Of a stretch of DNA of 48,905 nucleotides, positions 19,507 to 28,107 are shown piece by piece (positions within the stretch are counted from its first letter, which is position 1; every line of letters starts with the position of its first letter). Both the position numbers and the translations under genes were made by a program. Under the pieces are notes generated by a model that saw nothing but the letters and a program-made list of their open reading frames with translations, made no database searches and had not been told where the DNA came from. Origin of the DNA: Flaviflexus sp. (lineage in GTDB: Bacteria; Actinomycetota; Actinomycetes; Actinomycetales; Actinomycetaceae); assembly GCA_030537635.1 (NCBI GenBank), contig JAUNVM010000017.1, positions 1-48,905 on the forward strand, given 5' to 3'.

Positions 19507-20930
19507 TCGTTCTCCCTCACGTGCCAGCGCACGCCTTCGGCGCCATCCTCCACGACGATGCCGGCGGCCTGCAGTGCGTCCCGCATCCCGTCGGCAGCGG
19601 ACCAGTCCTTGGCCGCGCGAGCATCTGCTCGCCGCTGCAGCATCTCCTCAACGAGCACCTCGAGGGCGTGATCATGGGCTGGGGATCCCTCGGAGCGCCA
19701 CTGGGCGGACAGCGGGTCGAGTCCGAAGACGTCGAGCATGGCACGCAGCCGAACCTGGGCCTCGGCCACCTCGACGTCATCGCGCTCGGACAGCGCAATA
19801 TTGGCCTTCGACAGGTGATCGAAGATGACGGCGAGGGCGGCCGACACGTTGAGATCATCATCCATGGCGGCGCGGAACTCCTCAGGGAAGTCCTCGGCCG
19901 TCAGGGCCGCCACCTGCTCCTCGTCGGCCGGACCGACGGTGTCCTCGGCGCGCACGAGGAAGCCGGTGAGTCGCTCCCAGTTCGCGTGTGCCTCGTGGAG
20001 GGTGGCTTCGGAGAAGGCGATGGTGGAGCGGTAGTGCACCGAGCCGAGGGCGAGGCGCAGCACCGGGGCCGGGACCTCCTTGAGGATCTCGGAGACGATG
20101 AGGGAGTTGCCGAGCGACTTGCTCATCTTCTCCCCCTGGACCGTCACCCACGCATTGTGCATCCACACCCGGGCAAAGCCGCGGCCGGCCGCGTGGGACT
20201 GGGCTTGCTCATTCTCGTGATGTGGGAAGCGCAGATCGATGCCGCCGCCGTGAATATCGAATTCATCGCCGAGATAGCGTCCGGCCATGGCCGAGCATTC
20301 GAGGTGCCAGCCGGGCCGTCCCCTGCCCCACGGGGAATCCCAGGAGGCGGTCTCCGGCTCATCGGGCTTCGGGGCCTTCCACAGGGCGAAGTCGTGCGGG
20401 GAGCGCTTGTCTCCCTCGAGATCATCCTCATCCACCGTCATATTGCCCACCGACTGGCGGGTGAGCGAGCCGTAGTCCCCGAGGGAGGCAACATCGAAGT
20501 AAACGTTGCCGGGCTTGCCGACGTAGGCGTGTCCGGCCTCGATGATCTCCGCGATGAGCTCGATCATGTCGGTGATGTGGGCGGTGGCGCGCGGCTCGTA
20601 GGTGGGAGGAAGGATGCCGAGCGCGTCGTAGGCGGCCGTAAACTCCTTCTCGAAGCGATAGGCCCACGCCCACCATTGCCAACCGGCCTCGGCCGACTTG
20701 GCGAGGATCTTGTCGTCAATATCGGTGACATTGCGAATTGAGCAGACCTCGTACCCGCTTCGACGGAGCCAACGGATGAGGATGTCGAAGGCGAGGGACG
20801 AGCGCACATGCCCGATATGAGGTGCGCCCTGCACGGTTGCCCCGCACAGGTAGATTCCCACCTTTCCCGGCGTGATCGGGGCGAAGGGGGATTGCGTGCG
20901 GGTTTTGGAATCGTAGAGTTCTAGTGCCAC
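19503..20930 (-). CDS. cysS: cysteinyl-tRNA synthetase
   Basis: Charges tRNA-Cys. The 475 residues show the zinc ligand Cys29, the HIGH motif (38-41), GWHLECSAM and GGGIDLRFPHHENE with the other zinc ligands, and KMSKSLGNS near 270. The C-terminal helical and tRNA-binding region is present. Length is normal. No MshC-specific features were seen, and it has a full CysRS C-terminus. The GTG start at 20930 has TAGATT 6 bases upstream and no Shine-Dalgarno sequence, so the message may be leaderless. First gene of a four-gene overlapped operon. Confidence 0.96.
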   Translation of the reverse strand: MALELYDSKTRTQSPFAPITPGKVGIYLCGATVQGAPHIGHVRSSLAFDILIRWLRRSGYEVCSIRNVTDIDDKILAKSAEAGWQWWAWAYRFEKEFTAAYDALGILPPTYEPRATAHITDMIELIAEIIEAGHAYVGKPGNVYFDVASLGDYGSLTRQSVGNMTVDEDDLEGDKRSPHDFALWKAPKPDEPETASWDSPWGRGRPGWHLECSAMAGRYLGDEFDIHGGGIDLRFPHHENEQAQSHAAGRGFARVWMHNAWVTVQGEKMSKSLGNSLIVSEILKEVPAPVLRLALGSVHYRSTIAFSEATLHEAHANWERLTGFLVRAEDTVGPADEEQVAALTAEDFPEEFRAAMDDDLNVSAALAVIFDHLSKANIALSERDDVEVAEAQVRLRAMLDVFGLDPLSAQWRSEGSPAHDHALEVLVEEMLQRRADARAAKDWSAADGMRDALQAAGIVVEDGAEGVRWHVRENE

Positions 20931-20936
20931 ACCACC

Positions 20937-20942
20937 AATCTA
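20937..20942 (-). promoter_or_regulatory. -10-like TAGATT, leaderless arrangement at cysS
   Basis: TAGATT on the minus strand, 6 bases before the GTG start of cysS; heads the operon. Confidence 0.45.
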
Positions 20943-21093
20943 CAGGCCCGCGCCCGCCCGGCGCACGATCGCCCGTTCGATACCCGCAACCGGCCGGCGC
21001 GCCAGCCCCGCCCCCGCATTCCCGCCCGCCCCGGTCGACGCCCATGAGGCGCGATGTGGCGGAAAGTAATTCCTACCCCCAGGTAACCTCAGG

Positions 21094-21099
21094 TACGGT
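21094..21099 (+). promoter_or_regulatory. -10-like TACGGT, leaderless arrangement at MFS gene
   Basis: TACGGT with 6 bases to the ATG at 21106. No ribosome binding site in the gap. Confidence 0.4.
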
Positions 21100-21105
21100 G
21101 TTGCC

Positions 21106-22440
21106 ATGAGTAAGAAGCCGGATCGCCTGCGCGTTGCCGCCTGGGTGTCATGGGATTGGGCATCGGCTGCCTTCAATGCCGTTGTCACAACCTTCGTTTT
21201 CTCCGTCTACATCACGAAGGAGGAACTGTTTGGTGAAAGCGCCAACACCTCCCTCGGGTGGGTCATGGCCGTGGCGGGAATCGTCGTTGCCCTCATCGCC
21301 CCCGCCCTCGGCCAAGCTACCGATCGCAGTGGAAAGCGACGCAAGCTCATCACGGTCACGACGATGACGGTGATCGTAGCAACTGGCTGCCTCGCCTTCG
21401 TCAAGCCCGAGCATGGCTACCTGTGGCTCGGCTTGGCCCTCCTCGCGATCGGCAATATCGCCTTTGAGATCGGCTCGGTCGTCTACAACGCCATGGTCTC
21501 CGATGTCTCCACCCCGGCGACGGTGGGGCGCATCTCGGGAATCGGCTGGGGAGCCGGATACATTGGCGGAATCATCCTCATGCTCATTCTCTTCCTCGGC
21601 TTCATTGGCCCGGAGGTCGGCTGGTTCGGGGTGACCACCGAGAATGGCATGAATGTGCGGGTGGCCATGATTGGTTGCGCGATCTGGACGTTCATCTTCT
21701 CCCTGCCGCTCATGCTCACCGCGAAGGATCTTGCCCCGCGCAACACCCACCACCTGGGAATCAAGGATGCCTATCGGGAGCTCGCCCGATCCCTCGCGCG
21801 GCTGTGGCGGGTGGACCGTCCGCTCCTGTGGTTCCTCATCTCCTCGGCCATCTACCGCGATGGTCTGGCGGGAGTGTTCTCGTTCGGTGGCGTGCTCGCC
21901 GGGCGGGCCTTCGGCTTTTCCGACGAGCTGGTCATCGTCTTCGGCCTGCTCGCCAACCTCGTGGCCGGAATCGCCACCATCTCCTTCGGTTATCTCGATG
22001 ATCGACTCGGCGCCCGCCCGGTCATCCTGTTCTGCCTCGTCTCAATGGTGAGCCTCGGCCTTATCGTCTTCTTCTTCGCCCACGTCGGCCCCATCATCTT
22101 CTGGGTCTTTGGCCTCGCCCTGTGCGTCTTCGTCGGCCCGGTCCAGTCCGCCTCGCGCACCTATCTTGCGCGCATCATCCCGCCCGGCGAAGAGGGCGAG
22201 ATCTTCGGCCTGTACGCGACGACCGGCCGCGCCGTGTCCTTCCTCGCGCCGTTCATGTACTCCACGGCGATCACCATTGGAGCCACCCAGCTCGACATTC
22301 CCAAGTCTGAGGCCGCCCACTTCGGCATCCTCGGCATTGCCCTCGTGCTCGGCCTCGGCCTCGTCACCTTCCTGCTCGTCCGGCGCCCCGAAGAGGCAGC
22401 GGAGCAGGTGACCCAGCTCAAGGACGAAGGCCTCGCCTAA
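21106..22440 (+). CDS. MFS transporter, UMF1/Atg22-like family
   Basis: The 444-residue polytopic membrane protein has about 12 hydrophobic helices. Features of the UMF1 branch are the N-terminal WDWASAAFNAVVTTFVFSVY helix, the loop ALGQATDRSGKRR after helix 2, a conserved acidic and glycine-rich helix (FEIGSVVYNAMVSD), a FGYLDDRLGARP loop in the second half and SRTYLARIIPPGEEGEIFGLY near the C-terminus. Substrate unknown; some relatives export amino acids. The gene sits alone on the plus strand between cysS and ispF, which in many actinobacteria are direct neighbours on one strand, so it looks like an insertion. Confidence 0.88.
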   Translation: MSKKPDRLRVAAWVSWDWASAAFNAVVTTFVFSVYITKEELFGESANTSLGWVMAVAGIVVALIAPALGQATDRSGKRRKLITVTTMTVIVATGCLAFVKPEHGYLWLGLALLAIGNIAFEIGSVVYNAMVSDVSTPATVGRISGIGWGAGYIGGIILMLILFLGFIGPEVGWFGVTTENGMNVRVAMIGCAIWTFIFSLPLMLTAKDLAPRNTHHLGIKDAYRELARSLARLWRVDRPLLWFLISSAIYRDGLAGVFSFGGVLAGRAFGFSDELVIVFGLLANLVAGIATISFGYLDDRLGARPVILFCLVSMVSLGLIVFFFAHVGPIIFWVFGLALCVFVGPVQSASRTYLARIIPPGEEGEIFGLYATTGRAVSFLAPFMYSTAITIGATQLDIPKSEAAHFGILGIALVLGLGLVTFLLVRRPEEAAEQVTQLKDEGLA

Positions 22441-22495
22441 TCGCCCAGGTAACACCGAGCCCGTGCATGCCCCTCAAGCTGAGCATGACAAGGGG

Positions 22496-22993
22496 CTAGG
22501 CATTCTCCCGGGGGCGAAGGAGGAGGACGGTGGCGAGTGCCGCCGCGCCTTCCGCCCGGCCGAGGAAGCCAAGGTGGTCGGTTGAGGTGGCACTGATCGA
22601 GACCGGGGCTCCAAGAATCGCCGACATCTTTTCCTCGGCCGCCTCCTTGTGCGGGGCAAATCTGGGCCGCTGGCAGATGAGCTGAACGGTGAGATTGGCA
22701 ATGGACCAACCCCGCTCGGATACGAGGCGGAGTGCCTCATTAAGAAGGGCCTGACCGGAAGCACCCGACCAGCGCGGATCCCCGGTGCCAAAAACGGTTC
22801 CTAGCTCCCCGATTCCCGAGGCGATGAGCAGCGCATCGGCCGCCGCGTGGGCGATGACATCGGCGTCTGAATGCCCGGCCAAGCCCCCGGTGGGGGCAAG
22901 CTCGAGGCAGGCGAGCATGAGCGGGCGCGGCTCGGTGGAAAAGGCGTGCACATCAACGGCACTGCCCACCCTCAGCTCCGGCATCTCACCCAT
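22496..22993 (-). CDS. ispF: 2-C-methyl-D-erythritol 2,4-cyclodiphosphate synthase
   Basis: Cyclises CDP-ME 2-phosphate in the MEP isoprenoid pathway. The 165 residues have metal-binding Asp and His in GSAVDVHAF, the GHSDADVIAHAAADALL motif, IGELGTVFG, and a C-terminal STDHLGFLGR in place of the common TTEKLGFTGR. The start is ATG 22993 with GAGGGAG upstream; an ATG three codons in is also possible. Lies 63 bases after ispD in the same direction; ispF normally follows IspD and IspE in the pathway. Confidence 0.95.
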   Translation of the reverse strand: MGEMPELRVGSAVDVHAFSTEPRPLMLACLELAPTGGLAGHSDADVIAHAAADALLIASGIGELGTVFGTGDPRWSGASGQALLNEALRLVSERGWSIANLTVQLICQRPRFAPHKEAAEEKMSAILGAPVSISATSTDHLGFLGRAEGAAALATVLLLRPRENA

Positions 22994-23056
22994 CGATTCT
23001 CCCTCACAATCTGTCAGCGGAACCTTGCCCCATCGGCGATCTTGCGGCCCGGAGTC

Positions 23057-23788
23057 CTACTCCTCGAGCAGGGCGCGAGCCAGCGCCATGTCCGAGGGCG
23101 TCGTAATCTTCCGGGCAAGCGGGCTACCGGGCACGCAGACCACGGTGCCGCCCCACGCTTCGATCAGGCTCGCATCATCCGTGGCTCCGGAAAAGCCGGC
23201 GGCGTGAGCGGCCCGCAGGGCGGAGGCCCGAAAGGCCTGCGGGGTTTGCACGCGCCGGAGCGTCGCCCGGTCAAGAGTCTCGGCCACAAACTCATAGCTC
23301 TCGCTACTCTCTTGACCCTCATTGCTGCCATAGCGCTCGCCGCTCACCCCAACGCGCCGGGCGGATGCGGGAGGGGGGCCAATGCGCTTGACCGTGTCGG
23401 TCATGGGCAGCGTGGCAATAGCCCCGTCGGCCACCTCGAGGGCCGCGATGACGCGGTGGAAAACCTCGGGCGGGGTGAGGCAGCGGGCAGCATCGTGAAC
23501 GACGATGATCTCAGCATCCCCCGCCTCCTGGAGGGCAGCCGCGACGGAGGCCTGGCGGGTGTCCCCGCCGGGAATGACCCGGGCGGACGGACAGAGCTCG
23601 ATGAACTCATCGAGATAATTCTGTGGGGCGGTGACGATGACCTGATCGAACACGTCCGCGCTCTGGGCACCGGCAACGGCTCGTTCCACAATCGTCGTTC
23701 CGCCAACGTCGACGAGGCCTTTAGGCAGGCCGGCGCCGAGCCGGGTCCCCAGGCCGGCCGCGGCCACAATAACCGCGGGGCGAGGCAT
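23057..23788 (-). CDS. ispD: 2-C-methyl-D-erythritol 4-phosphate cytidylyltransferase
   Basis: Makes CDP-methylerythritol from MEP and CTP. The 243 residues contain the nucleotide loop AAGLGTRLGAGLPKGL (the usual final Lys-Ala becomes Lys-Gly), VHDAARCLTPP, MTDTVKR and RRVQTPQAF. Compared with the common form there are about 25 extra Ser/Glu/Gly-rich residues between MTDTVKR and LDRATLRRVQTPQ (about 133-163). The ATG shares one base with the carD stop (TAATG), so it is coupled to carD. Confidence 0.95.
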   Translation of the reverse strand: MPRPAVIVAAAGLGTRLGAGLPKGLVDVGGTTIVERAVAGAQSADVFDQVIVTAPQNYLDEFIELCPSARVIPGGDTRQASVAAALQEAGDAEIIVVHDAARCLTPPEVFHRVIAALEVADGAIATLPMTDTVKRIGPPPASARRVGVSGERYGSNEGQESSESYEFVAETLDRATLRRVQTPQAFRASALRAAHAAGFSGATDDASLIEAWGGTVVCVPGSPLARKITTPSDMALARALLEE

Positions 23789-24267
23789 TAGCCGAGGATC
23801 TCGTCGAGCAGATCGGAGGCCTCATCCTCGTTAATGTCCTTGGCGAGCGCCACCTCGGAGCCGAGGATCTGGCGGGCCTGGGCGAGCATCCGCTTCTCGC
23901 CGGCGGACAGGTGACGCTCCTCGTCACGGCGGGTGAGATCGCGAACGACCTCGGCCACCTTGATGGGATCGCCGCTCGTGAGCTTCTCACCATTGGCCTT
24001 GAACCGGCGCGACCAGTTGGACGGCTCGTCCTCCATCTCCGCTCGCAGCACGTCGAAGACCTCCTCGAGCTGCTCCTCGTTCGACACGTCACGCACGCCA
24101 ACGTCGTCAATCTTCGAGGCGGGAACCTGAATCACCAGATCACCCTGAACGACACGCAAGGTGAGGAAGGTGACCTCTTCACCGTCGATCGTTTTTGTGG
24201 AGACGTCTTCAACATAAGCCGCCCCGTGGTGAGGGTAGACAACCGTTTCGCCAACTTTAAAGGTCAC
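23788..24267 (-). CDS. carD: CarD-type RNA polymerase-binding transcription regulator
   Basis: Binds the RNA polymerase beta subunit and stabilises open promoter complexes. With the start at GTG 24267 the protein has 159 residues beginning [15 protein letters not shown], as in mycobacterial CarD. The longer upstream frame lacks a binding site and is rejected; AAAGG lies 6 bases before the GTG. An N-terminal Tudor-like RNAP-interaction domain (1-about 60) is followed by a helical DNA-binding domain with the conserved [10 protein letters not shown] and [12 protein letters not shown] segments. It precedes ispD with a one-base overlap, an order common in actinobacteria. Confidence 0.96.
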   Translation of the reverse strand: MTFKVGETVVYPHHGAAYVEDVSTKTIDGEEVTFLTLRVVQGDLVIQVPASKIDDVGVRDVSNEEQLEEVFDVLRAEMEDEPSNWSRRFKANGEKLTSGDPIKVAEVVRDLTRRDEERHLSAGEKRMLAQARQILGSEVALAKDINEDEASDLLDEILG

Positions 24268-24308
24268 GCGATGCCTTTCATAGAATACTTGAGGCCAACT
24301 AACTACCC

Positions 24309-24317
24309 ATTCTACCA
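24309..24317 (-). promoter_or_regulatory. extended -10 promoter of carD-ispD-ispF
   Basis: TGGTAGAAT on the minus strand: a TG-N extension plus TAGAAT (five of six to consensus), about 42 bases upstream of the carD GTG. No -35 is apparent. Confidence 0.45.
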
Positions 24318-24421
24318 CCCGCCCTCATTTTCCCGCCGTTTCCCGGACCACACCCACGCATTCGACCCCCGCAGACTCGCGCGTTAGGCTAATCTGGCCG
24401 AGTAAGCATCTAGGAGGAAAT

Positions 24422-24925
24422 GTGGTTCGCATCAAGACCCTGGCAGCGGCGGCAGCCGGCCTACTCACGCTCTCGTCGTGTGCCCTCACCACTGAGGTCA
24501 CCACTCAAAAGCCCTACGCTCCCTCCGATGGTATCCGGGTGGAACTCGACAATGGCACCGTCGTGGAGAACCTGTTCTTCCTCGTCGGCACCGAGGGCGG
24601 CGACGCGCACGTCCAGGGTCTCCTCAACAACCGCTCCCAAGAACAGCGCGAGGTCACCTTGGCCGTGGCCGACATGGGAAACCTGGAGTTCAGCCTCGAA
24701 CCGGATAGCCATAACAATCTCACGGACTCGAATATGACCATGCCGGGCGACTTCACCGCCGGGGAGAACGTCTCGGTTACGGTGTCCTCCGGCGAATACT
24801 CCTTCGATGCTCGAGTCCCCGTGATCTCCGCCTGCACCAAGGGCTATGAGGATGCGTGGCCCGAACCGCTGGACTGCCCCGAGCCTGAGGCCCCGGCCCA
24901 CGGCGACGAGCACGAGGGCCACTGA
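24422..24925 (+). CDS. predicted lipoprotein, unknown function
   Basis: The 167 residues begin with a type II signal peptide and lipobox LSSC (Cys20). The mature part looks like a single beta-rich domain (about 38-140) reminiscent of periplasmic copper-chaperone or DUF-type sandwich folds, with VVENLFFLVG, LLNNRSQEQREVTL and a Val/Ser-rich strand series. The C-terminus is His/Glu/Asp-rich (HGDEHEGH) and might bind metal. The start GTG 24422 follows AGGAGG closely. A strong terminator follows. No specific family is claimed. Confidence 0.78.
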   Translation: MVRIKTLAAAAAGLLTLSSCALTTEVTTQKPYAPSDGIRVELDNGTVVENLFFLVGTEGGDAHVQGLLNNRSQEQREVTLAVADMGNLEFSLEPDSHNNLTDSNMTMPGDFTAGENVSVTVSSGEYSFDARVPVISACTKGYEDAWPEPLDCPEPEAPAHGDEHEGH

Positions 24926-24962
24926 GCCACGGCTCTCCCGAGATCTCGCGACGACAACTGAC

Positions 24963-24994
24963 GAGGGGTGCCAGCCGGCACCCCTCTCAATTTT
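24963..24994. terminator. terminator between lipoprotein gene and regX3
   Basis: Perfect 10-bp stem GAGGGGTGCC / GGCACCCCTC, loop AGCC, followed on the plus strand by TCAATTTT. It lies between convergent genes; the T-run favours the lipoprotein direction. Confidence 0.8.
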
Positions 24995-25050
24995 CCAAGA
25001 CTCTCTACCAGGTGTCCAAGGCGGCACCGTGGCGGATCCCGACAACGAGA

Positions 25051-25737
25051 CTAGTCCTCGCTATCGCCGATGAGCTTATACCCGAGGCCGCGCACCGTGA
25101 TGAGGGTGGTGGGATTCGACGTGTCGCGCTCAATCTTGGAGCGGATGCGGCCGATATGAACGTCGAGGGTTTTCGTCGGACCATCGTATTCGGGTCCCCA
25201 AATGCGCTCGATAATCTGGGGGCGGGTGAGCACCCGGTCCGGGTTGCGCATGAGGAGCTCGAGTAGCTCAAATTCGCGCAGCGGCATCGAGACCTTCCGT
25301 CCGTCCACCTTGACCACGTGGCGTTCGGAATCGAGAACGATCCGCCCCAGCTTGAGAACCGAGGCGCTCGGATCGCTGGTGCCGCGGCGCAGCACGGCCC
25401 GAATGCGGGCGAGAAGCTCCCGGTAAGAGTAGGGCTTGGTGACGTAGTCATCCGCTCCAAGCTCAAGGCCCAGCACCTTATCAATCTCGGCGTCCTTCGC
25501 GGTGAGCATGATAACCGGAACTCCGGAGTGGCGGCGCAGCTCCTTGCACACCTCGGTCCCGCTCAGCCCGGGCAGCATGAGATCGAGGAGGACGAGATCT
25601 GGATTGTGGCGGGCAAAGGCGACGAGGGCATCCGAGCCGTCCCCCACCGCATGCACCTCAAAGCCATCTCGCCGAAGATTGAATGCCAGCGCGTCGCGGT
25701 ACGCTTCCTCGTCCTCAACAAGCAGAATCGTTGTCAT
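25051..25737 (-). CDS. regX3: OmpR-family response regulator, RegX3-like
   Basis: DNA-binding partner of the adjacent sensor kinase. The 228 residues have a receiver domain with acidic pocket (Glu8, Asp9), phospho-acceptor Asp52 and Lys101, then a winged-helix domain (about 128-225) with PLREFELLELLMRNPDRVLTR-like and TLDVHIGRIRSKIE elements. The start ATG directly follows the senX3 stop (TAAATG) with no gap. In mycobacteria and Streptomyces the orthologous pair (SenX3-RegX3, PhoR-PhoP) controls the response to low phosphate; the gpmA-senX3-regX3 order here matches the mycobacterial order. Confidence 0.93.
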   Translation of the reverse strand: MTTILLVEDEEAYRDALAFNLRRDGFEVHAVGDGSDALVAFARHNPDLVLLDLMLPGLSGTEVCKELRRHSGVPVIMLTAKDAEIDKVLGLELGADDYVTKPYSYRELLARIRAVLRRGTSDPSASVLKLGRIVLDSERHVVKVDGRKVSMPLREFELLELLMRNPDRVLTRPQIIERIWGPEYDGPTKTLDVHIGRIRSKIERDTSNPTTLITVRGLGYKLIGDSED

Positions 25738-26892
25738 TTATTCTTCCCCCTCCAGGACCACGTGGGCCGTAGCTGGATCGTAGCCCGCCGGAAGGACGAG
25801 CGTGAATGTTGAGCCGCGTCCCGGCTCGCTCTCAAGATCGACTCGGCCACCGTGATCGGCGACCACGTGTTTAACAATCGACAGGCCAAGACCCGAGCCT
25901 CCGGTGTCCCGGGTGCGAGCCTCGTCGCCCCGATAAAACCGCTCGAAAATGCGATCGCGCTGCTCGGGCCGCACGCCCACGCCCTCATCCTCAACCGCTA
26001 TCCGCACCCAACCATTCGACAGGCTCGCGCGAATCCGGACCGTCGAGTTGTTATTCGAGTACCGGATCGCATTGCCCAGCAGATTCCGTACCGCCGTCGT
26101 CAGCAGCTCGCGGTCGCCGTAAATCTTCGCATCCGGATCGCAGTCGGTGCGTACCTCGATCTCCCGGTCCTCCGCCTCGACACGGGAGCGCTCAACCGCC
26201 GATGCCACCACCTCCTCGGCGGCCAAAAGGCTCGGCTCGCCCAGGCCCTCGGCATCCTGAAGCCGGGACAGCTCGATAATGTCGCGAATAAGGGTGGTGA
26301 GCCGGTCCGATTCGGTCACCAGCTTCTCGGCAAAATTGCGCACATTTTCCGGCTCATCGGCCACGTCGCCGATGGTCTCGGCGAGCAGTGCAATCGCCCC
26401 CACCGGTGTTTTGAGTTCATGCGAAATATTCGCCACGAAGTCGCGGCGAGTTTCCTCCAGCCGTTTCGCCCCCGTCTCATCGGAGAAAAGAACGAGGATG
26501 CGACCCCGGCTGACCGGGGCAACCCGCACCCCGAGAACGAGGGTGGCCGAGCCCTCGATAGCCGAGCGCTGCAACGTCATCTGACCGGCCCGGATTTGCC
26601 GGTCCGCGCGCACCTGCTCGACGAGCTCGGCAATCTCGGGCCGCACGATTCGGGTGGACCAGACGAGACCGAAGGCGTAGGCATTGGTCGATGCTCGCTC
26701 CACTCGACCGTCATTGCTCAGCAGAACGGCCGACTGGGGAATAGCCTCAAGAATCGCTTCGAGGCCCTCGGGGATGGCGGGGTAGCGATCGCGCCGCTGA
26801 CGGTCGGAGATGTGGAAGGCCAGCATGCCGCCGGCCCCAACGAGTACGCCAAGGCCAGCAACGGCAATGAGCAGGCCTGTCATGGCATCCAT
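25738..26892 (-). CDS. senX3: sensor histidine kinase, SenX3-like
   Basis: Membrane sensor for the RegX3-like regulator. Counting from ATG 26892 it has 384 residues: one N-terminal transmembrane helix (about 4-26), a PAS-like region (about 42-130), HisKA with the phosphorylated His in FVANISHELKTP (about 158), then HATPase_c with the N box (LLGNAIRYSNN), VEDEGVGV and GGSGLGLSIVKH. There is little or no extracellular loop, as in SenX3, which suggests sensing via a partner rather than direct ligand binding. Start choice is uncertain: GTG 26901, ATG 26892 and ATG 26883 are in frame; TAGTGT 7 bases before ATG 26892 favours that one. Confidence 0.92.
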   Translation of the reverse strand: MDAMTGLLIAVAGLGVLVGAGGMLAFHISDRQRRDRYPAIPEGLEAILEAIPQSAVLLSNDGRVERASTNAYAFGLVWSTRIVRPEIAELVEQVRADRQIRAGQMTLQRSAIEGSATLVLGVRVAPVSRGRILVLFSDETGAKRLEETRRDFVANISHELKTPVGAIALLAETIGDVADEPENVRNFAEKLVTESDRLTTLIRDIIELSRLQDAEGLGEPSLLAAEEVVASAVERSRVEAEDREIEVRTDCDPDAKIYGDRELLTTAVRNLLGNAIRYSNNNSTVRIRASLSNGWVRIAVEDEGVGVRPEQRDRIFERFYRGDEARTRDTGGSGLGLSIVKHVVADHGGRVDLESEPGRGSTFTLVLPAGYDPATAHVVLEGEE

Positions 26893-26899
26893 ATTCTCC

Positions 26900-26905
26900 A
26901 CACTA
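26900..26905 (-). promoter_or_regulatory. -10-like TAGTGT before senX3 ATG 26892
   Basis: TAGTGT on the minus strand, 7 bases before ATG 26892. Same leaderless layout as other genes in the window. Confidence 0.35.
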
Positions 26906-27079
26906 GTGGCAACCCACCGCCGTGTCTGCCACAGCCACCGCAGCGTCCGGAACCGGAGCCGCAGGCGCCCGGCTTTAGGGTCTTCCGGACCGCGATTCAG
27001 GCCGCGACTACCCCATCTTTTCCGCGATATATCAACAAAAACTCAGGTCAGTCACGCCCGATACGCTCCGGGAGACGAT

Positions 27080-27123
27080 GTTGGTGTGGCGTTCACTCAC
27101 CGTTAACCTGCCGTTTCTTGTGC
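27080..27123 (+). promoter_or_regulatory. PHO-box-like array of 11-base direct repeats
   Basis: Four consecutive 11-base units each beginning GTT: at 27080 (GTTGGTGTGGC), 27091 (GTTCACTCACC), 27102 (GTTAACCTGCC) and 27113 (GTTTCTTGTGC). The second and third are close to the GTTCACC direct-repeat units bound by PhoP/RegX3-type regulators in Streptomyces and mycobacteria; the outer two are degenerate. They lie between gpmA and senX3, about 190 bases upstream of the senX3 start, so autoregulation is plausible, but the distance is long. Confidence 0.5.
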
Positions 27124-27150
27124 CCGATGATGCCGCCTTGCCGCCCGGAG

Positions 27151-27185
27151 AAGAAAAGCGGCGAGGAGCTGATGCTCCCCGCCGC
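27151..27185 (-). terminator. intrinsic terminator of gpmA
   Basis: On the minus strand GCGGCGGGGAGC / GCTCCTCGCCGC (12 bp, one G-T wobble), loop ATCA, then TTTTCTT. It begins 15 bases after the gpmA stop. Confidence 0.8.
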
Positions 27186-27199
27186 CCGCAAGCGCGTGA

Positions 27200-27937
27200 C
27201 TACTTACCCTGATTGGCCACGGCCTCGATCGCAGCCTTCGCGGCCTCCGGATCGAGGTAGGTGCCGCCCTTGGTGATGGGCTTGAGGTTCTCATCCAGCT
27301 CGTAGTAGAGCGGGATACCGGTGGGGATGTTGAGCCCGGAGATCTCCTCATCGGAGATCTCATCGAGATGCTTGACGATCGCGCGCAGTGAGTTTCCGTG
27401 CGCGGCCACCATCACCGTCTTGCCGGTCTTGAGATCGGGGATGATCTCCTCGTCCCAGTAGGGAAGGAGGCGCTCAAGAACATCCTTGAGGCACTCGGTC
27501 GACGGAATCGGTTCGCCCGCATACCGGGGATCGGAATCCTGGGAGAACTCCGAGCCCTTCTCGATCTCCGGCGGCGGCACGTCATAGGAGCGGCGCCACT
27601 CCATGAACTGCTCCTCGCCGTACTCGTCGCGGATTTCCTTCTTGTTCTTGCCCTGCAGCGCACCGTAGTGGCGCTCATTGAGTCGCCAGTTGCGCTTGAC
27701 CGGAATCCAATGCCGGTCGGCGTTATCAAGCGCGAAGTTCGCGGTCATGATCGCCCGGCGCAGCAGCGAGGTGTGGAGGATGTCGGGGAGGACACCGGCG
27801 TCGGTCAGCAGCTTGCCGCCGCGCTTGGCTTCCGCCTCACCCTTCTCGGACAGCGGGACGTCCACCCAGCCGGTGAAGAGATTCTTCGCATTCCATTCGC
27901 TCTCGCCGTGGCGGAGCAATACCAGTTTGTAGACCAT
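27200..27937 (-). CDS. gpmA: 2,3-bisphosphoglycerate-dependent phosphoglycerate mutase
   Basis: Interconverts 3- and 2-phosphoglycerate in glycolysis and gluconeogenesis. The 245 residues have the phosphohistidine motif LRHGESEWN (His10), [22 protein letters not shown], and the second catalytic His in [17 protein letters not shown]. Length is typical. The ATG at 27937 is preceded 6 bases upstream by GACAAT, possibly another leaderless start. A strong terminator follows, so senX3-regX3 probably has its own promoter. Confidence 0.96.
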   Translation of the reverse strand: MVYKLVLLRHGESEWNAKNLFTGWVDVPLSEKGEAEAKRGGKLLTDAGVLPDILHTSLLRRAIMTANFALDNADRHWIPVKRNWRLNERHYGALQGKNKKEIRDEYGEEQFMEWRRSYDVPPPEIEKGSEFSQDSDPRYAGEPIPSTECLKDVLERLLPYWDEEIIPDLKTGKTVMVAAHGNSLRAIVKHLDEISDEEISGLNIPTGIPLYYELDENLKPITKGGTYLDPEAAKAAIEAVANQGK

Positions 27938-28107
27938 GGTTCCATTGTCTCACGCCCTGCCCCGCAACCTGGGTAGATAGTCCGTTGCGAGCGCAACCGG
28001 CGATGCTGGTCGACACGGGGTCAACCGGAGACATCACCTGAGGGGACCGACCGAACGGGCTGGCCCGGTGGCAGCTCGGGCCGTGATCTCCTCTCTCCGC
28101 GACCGAG

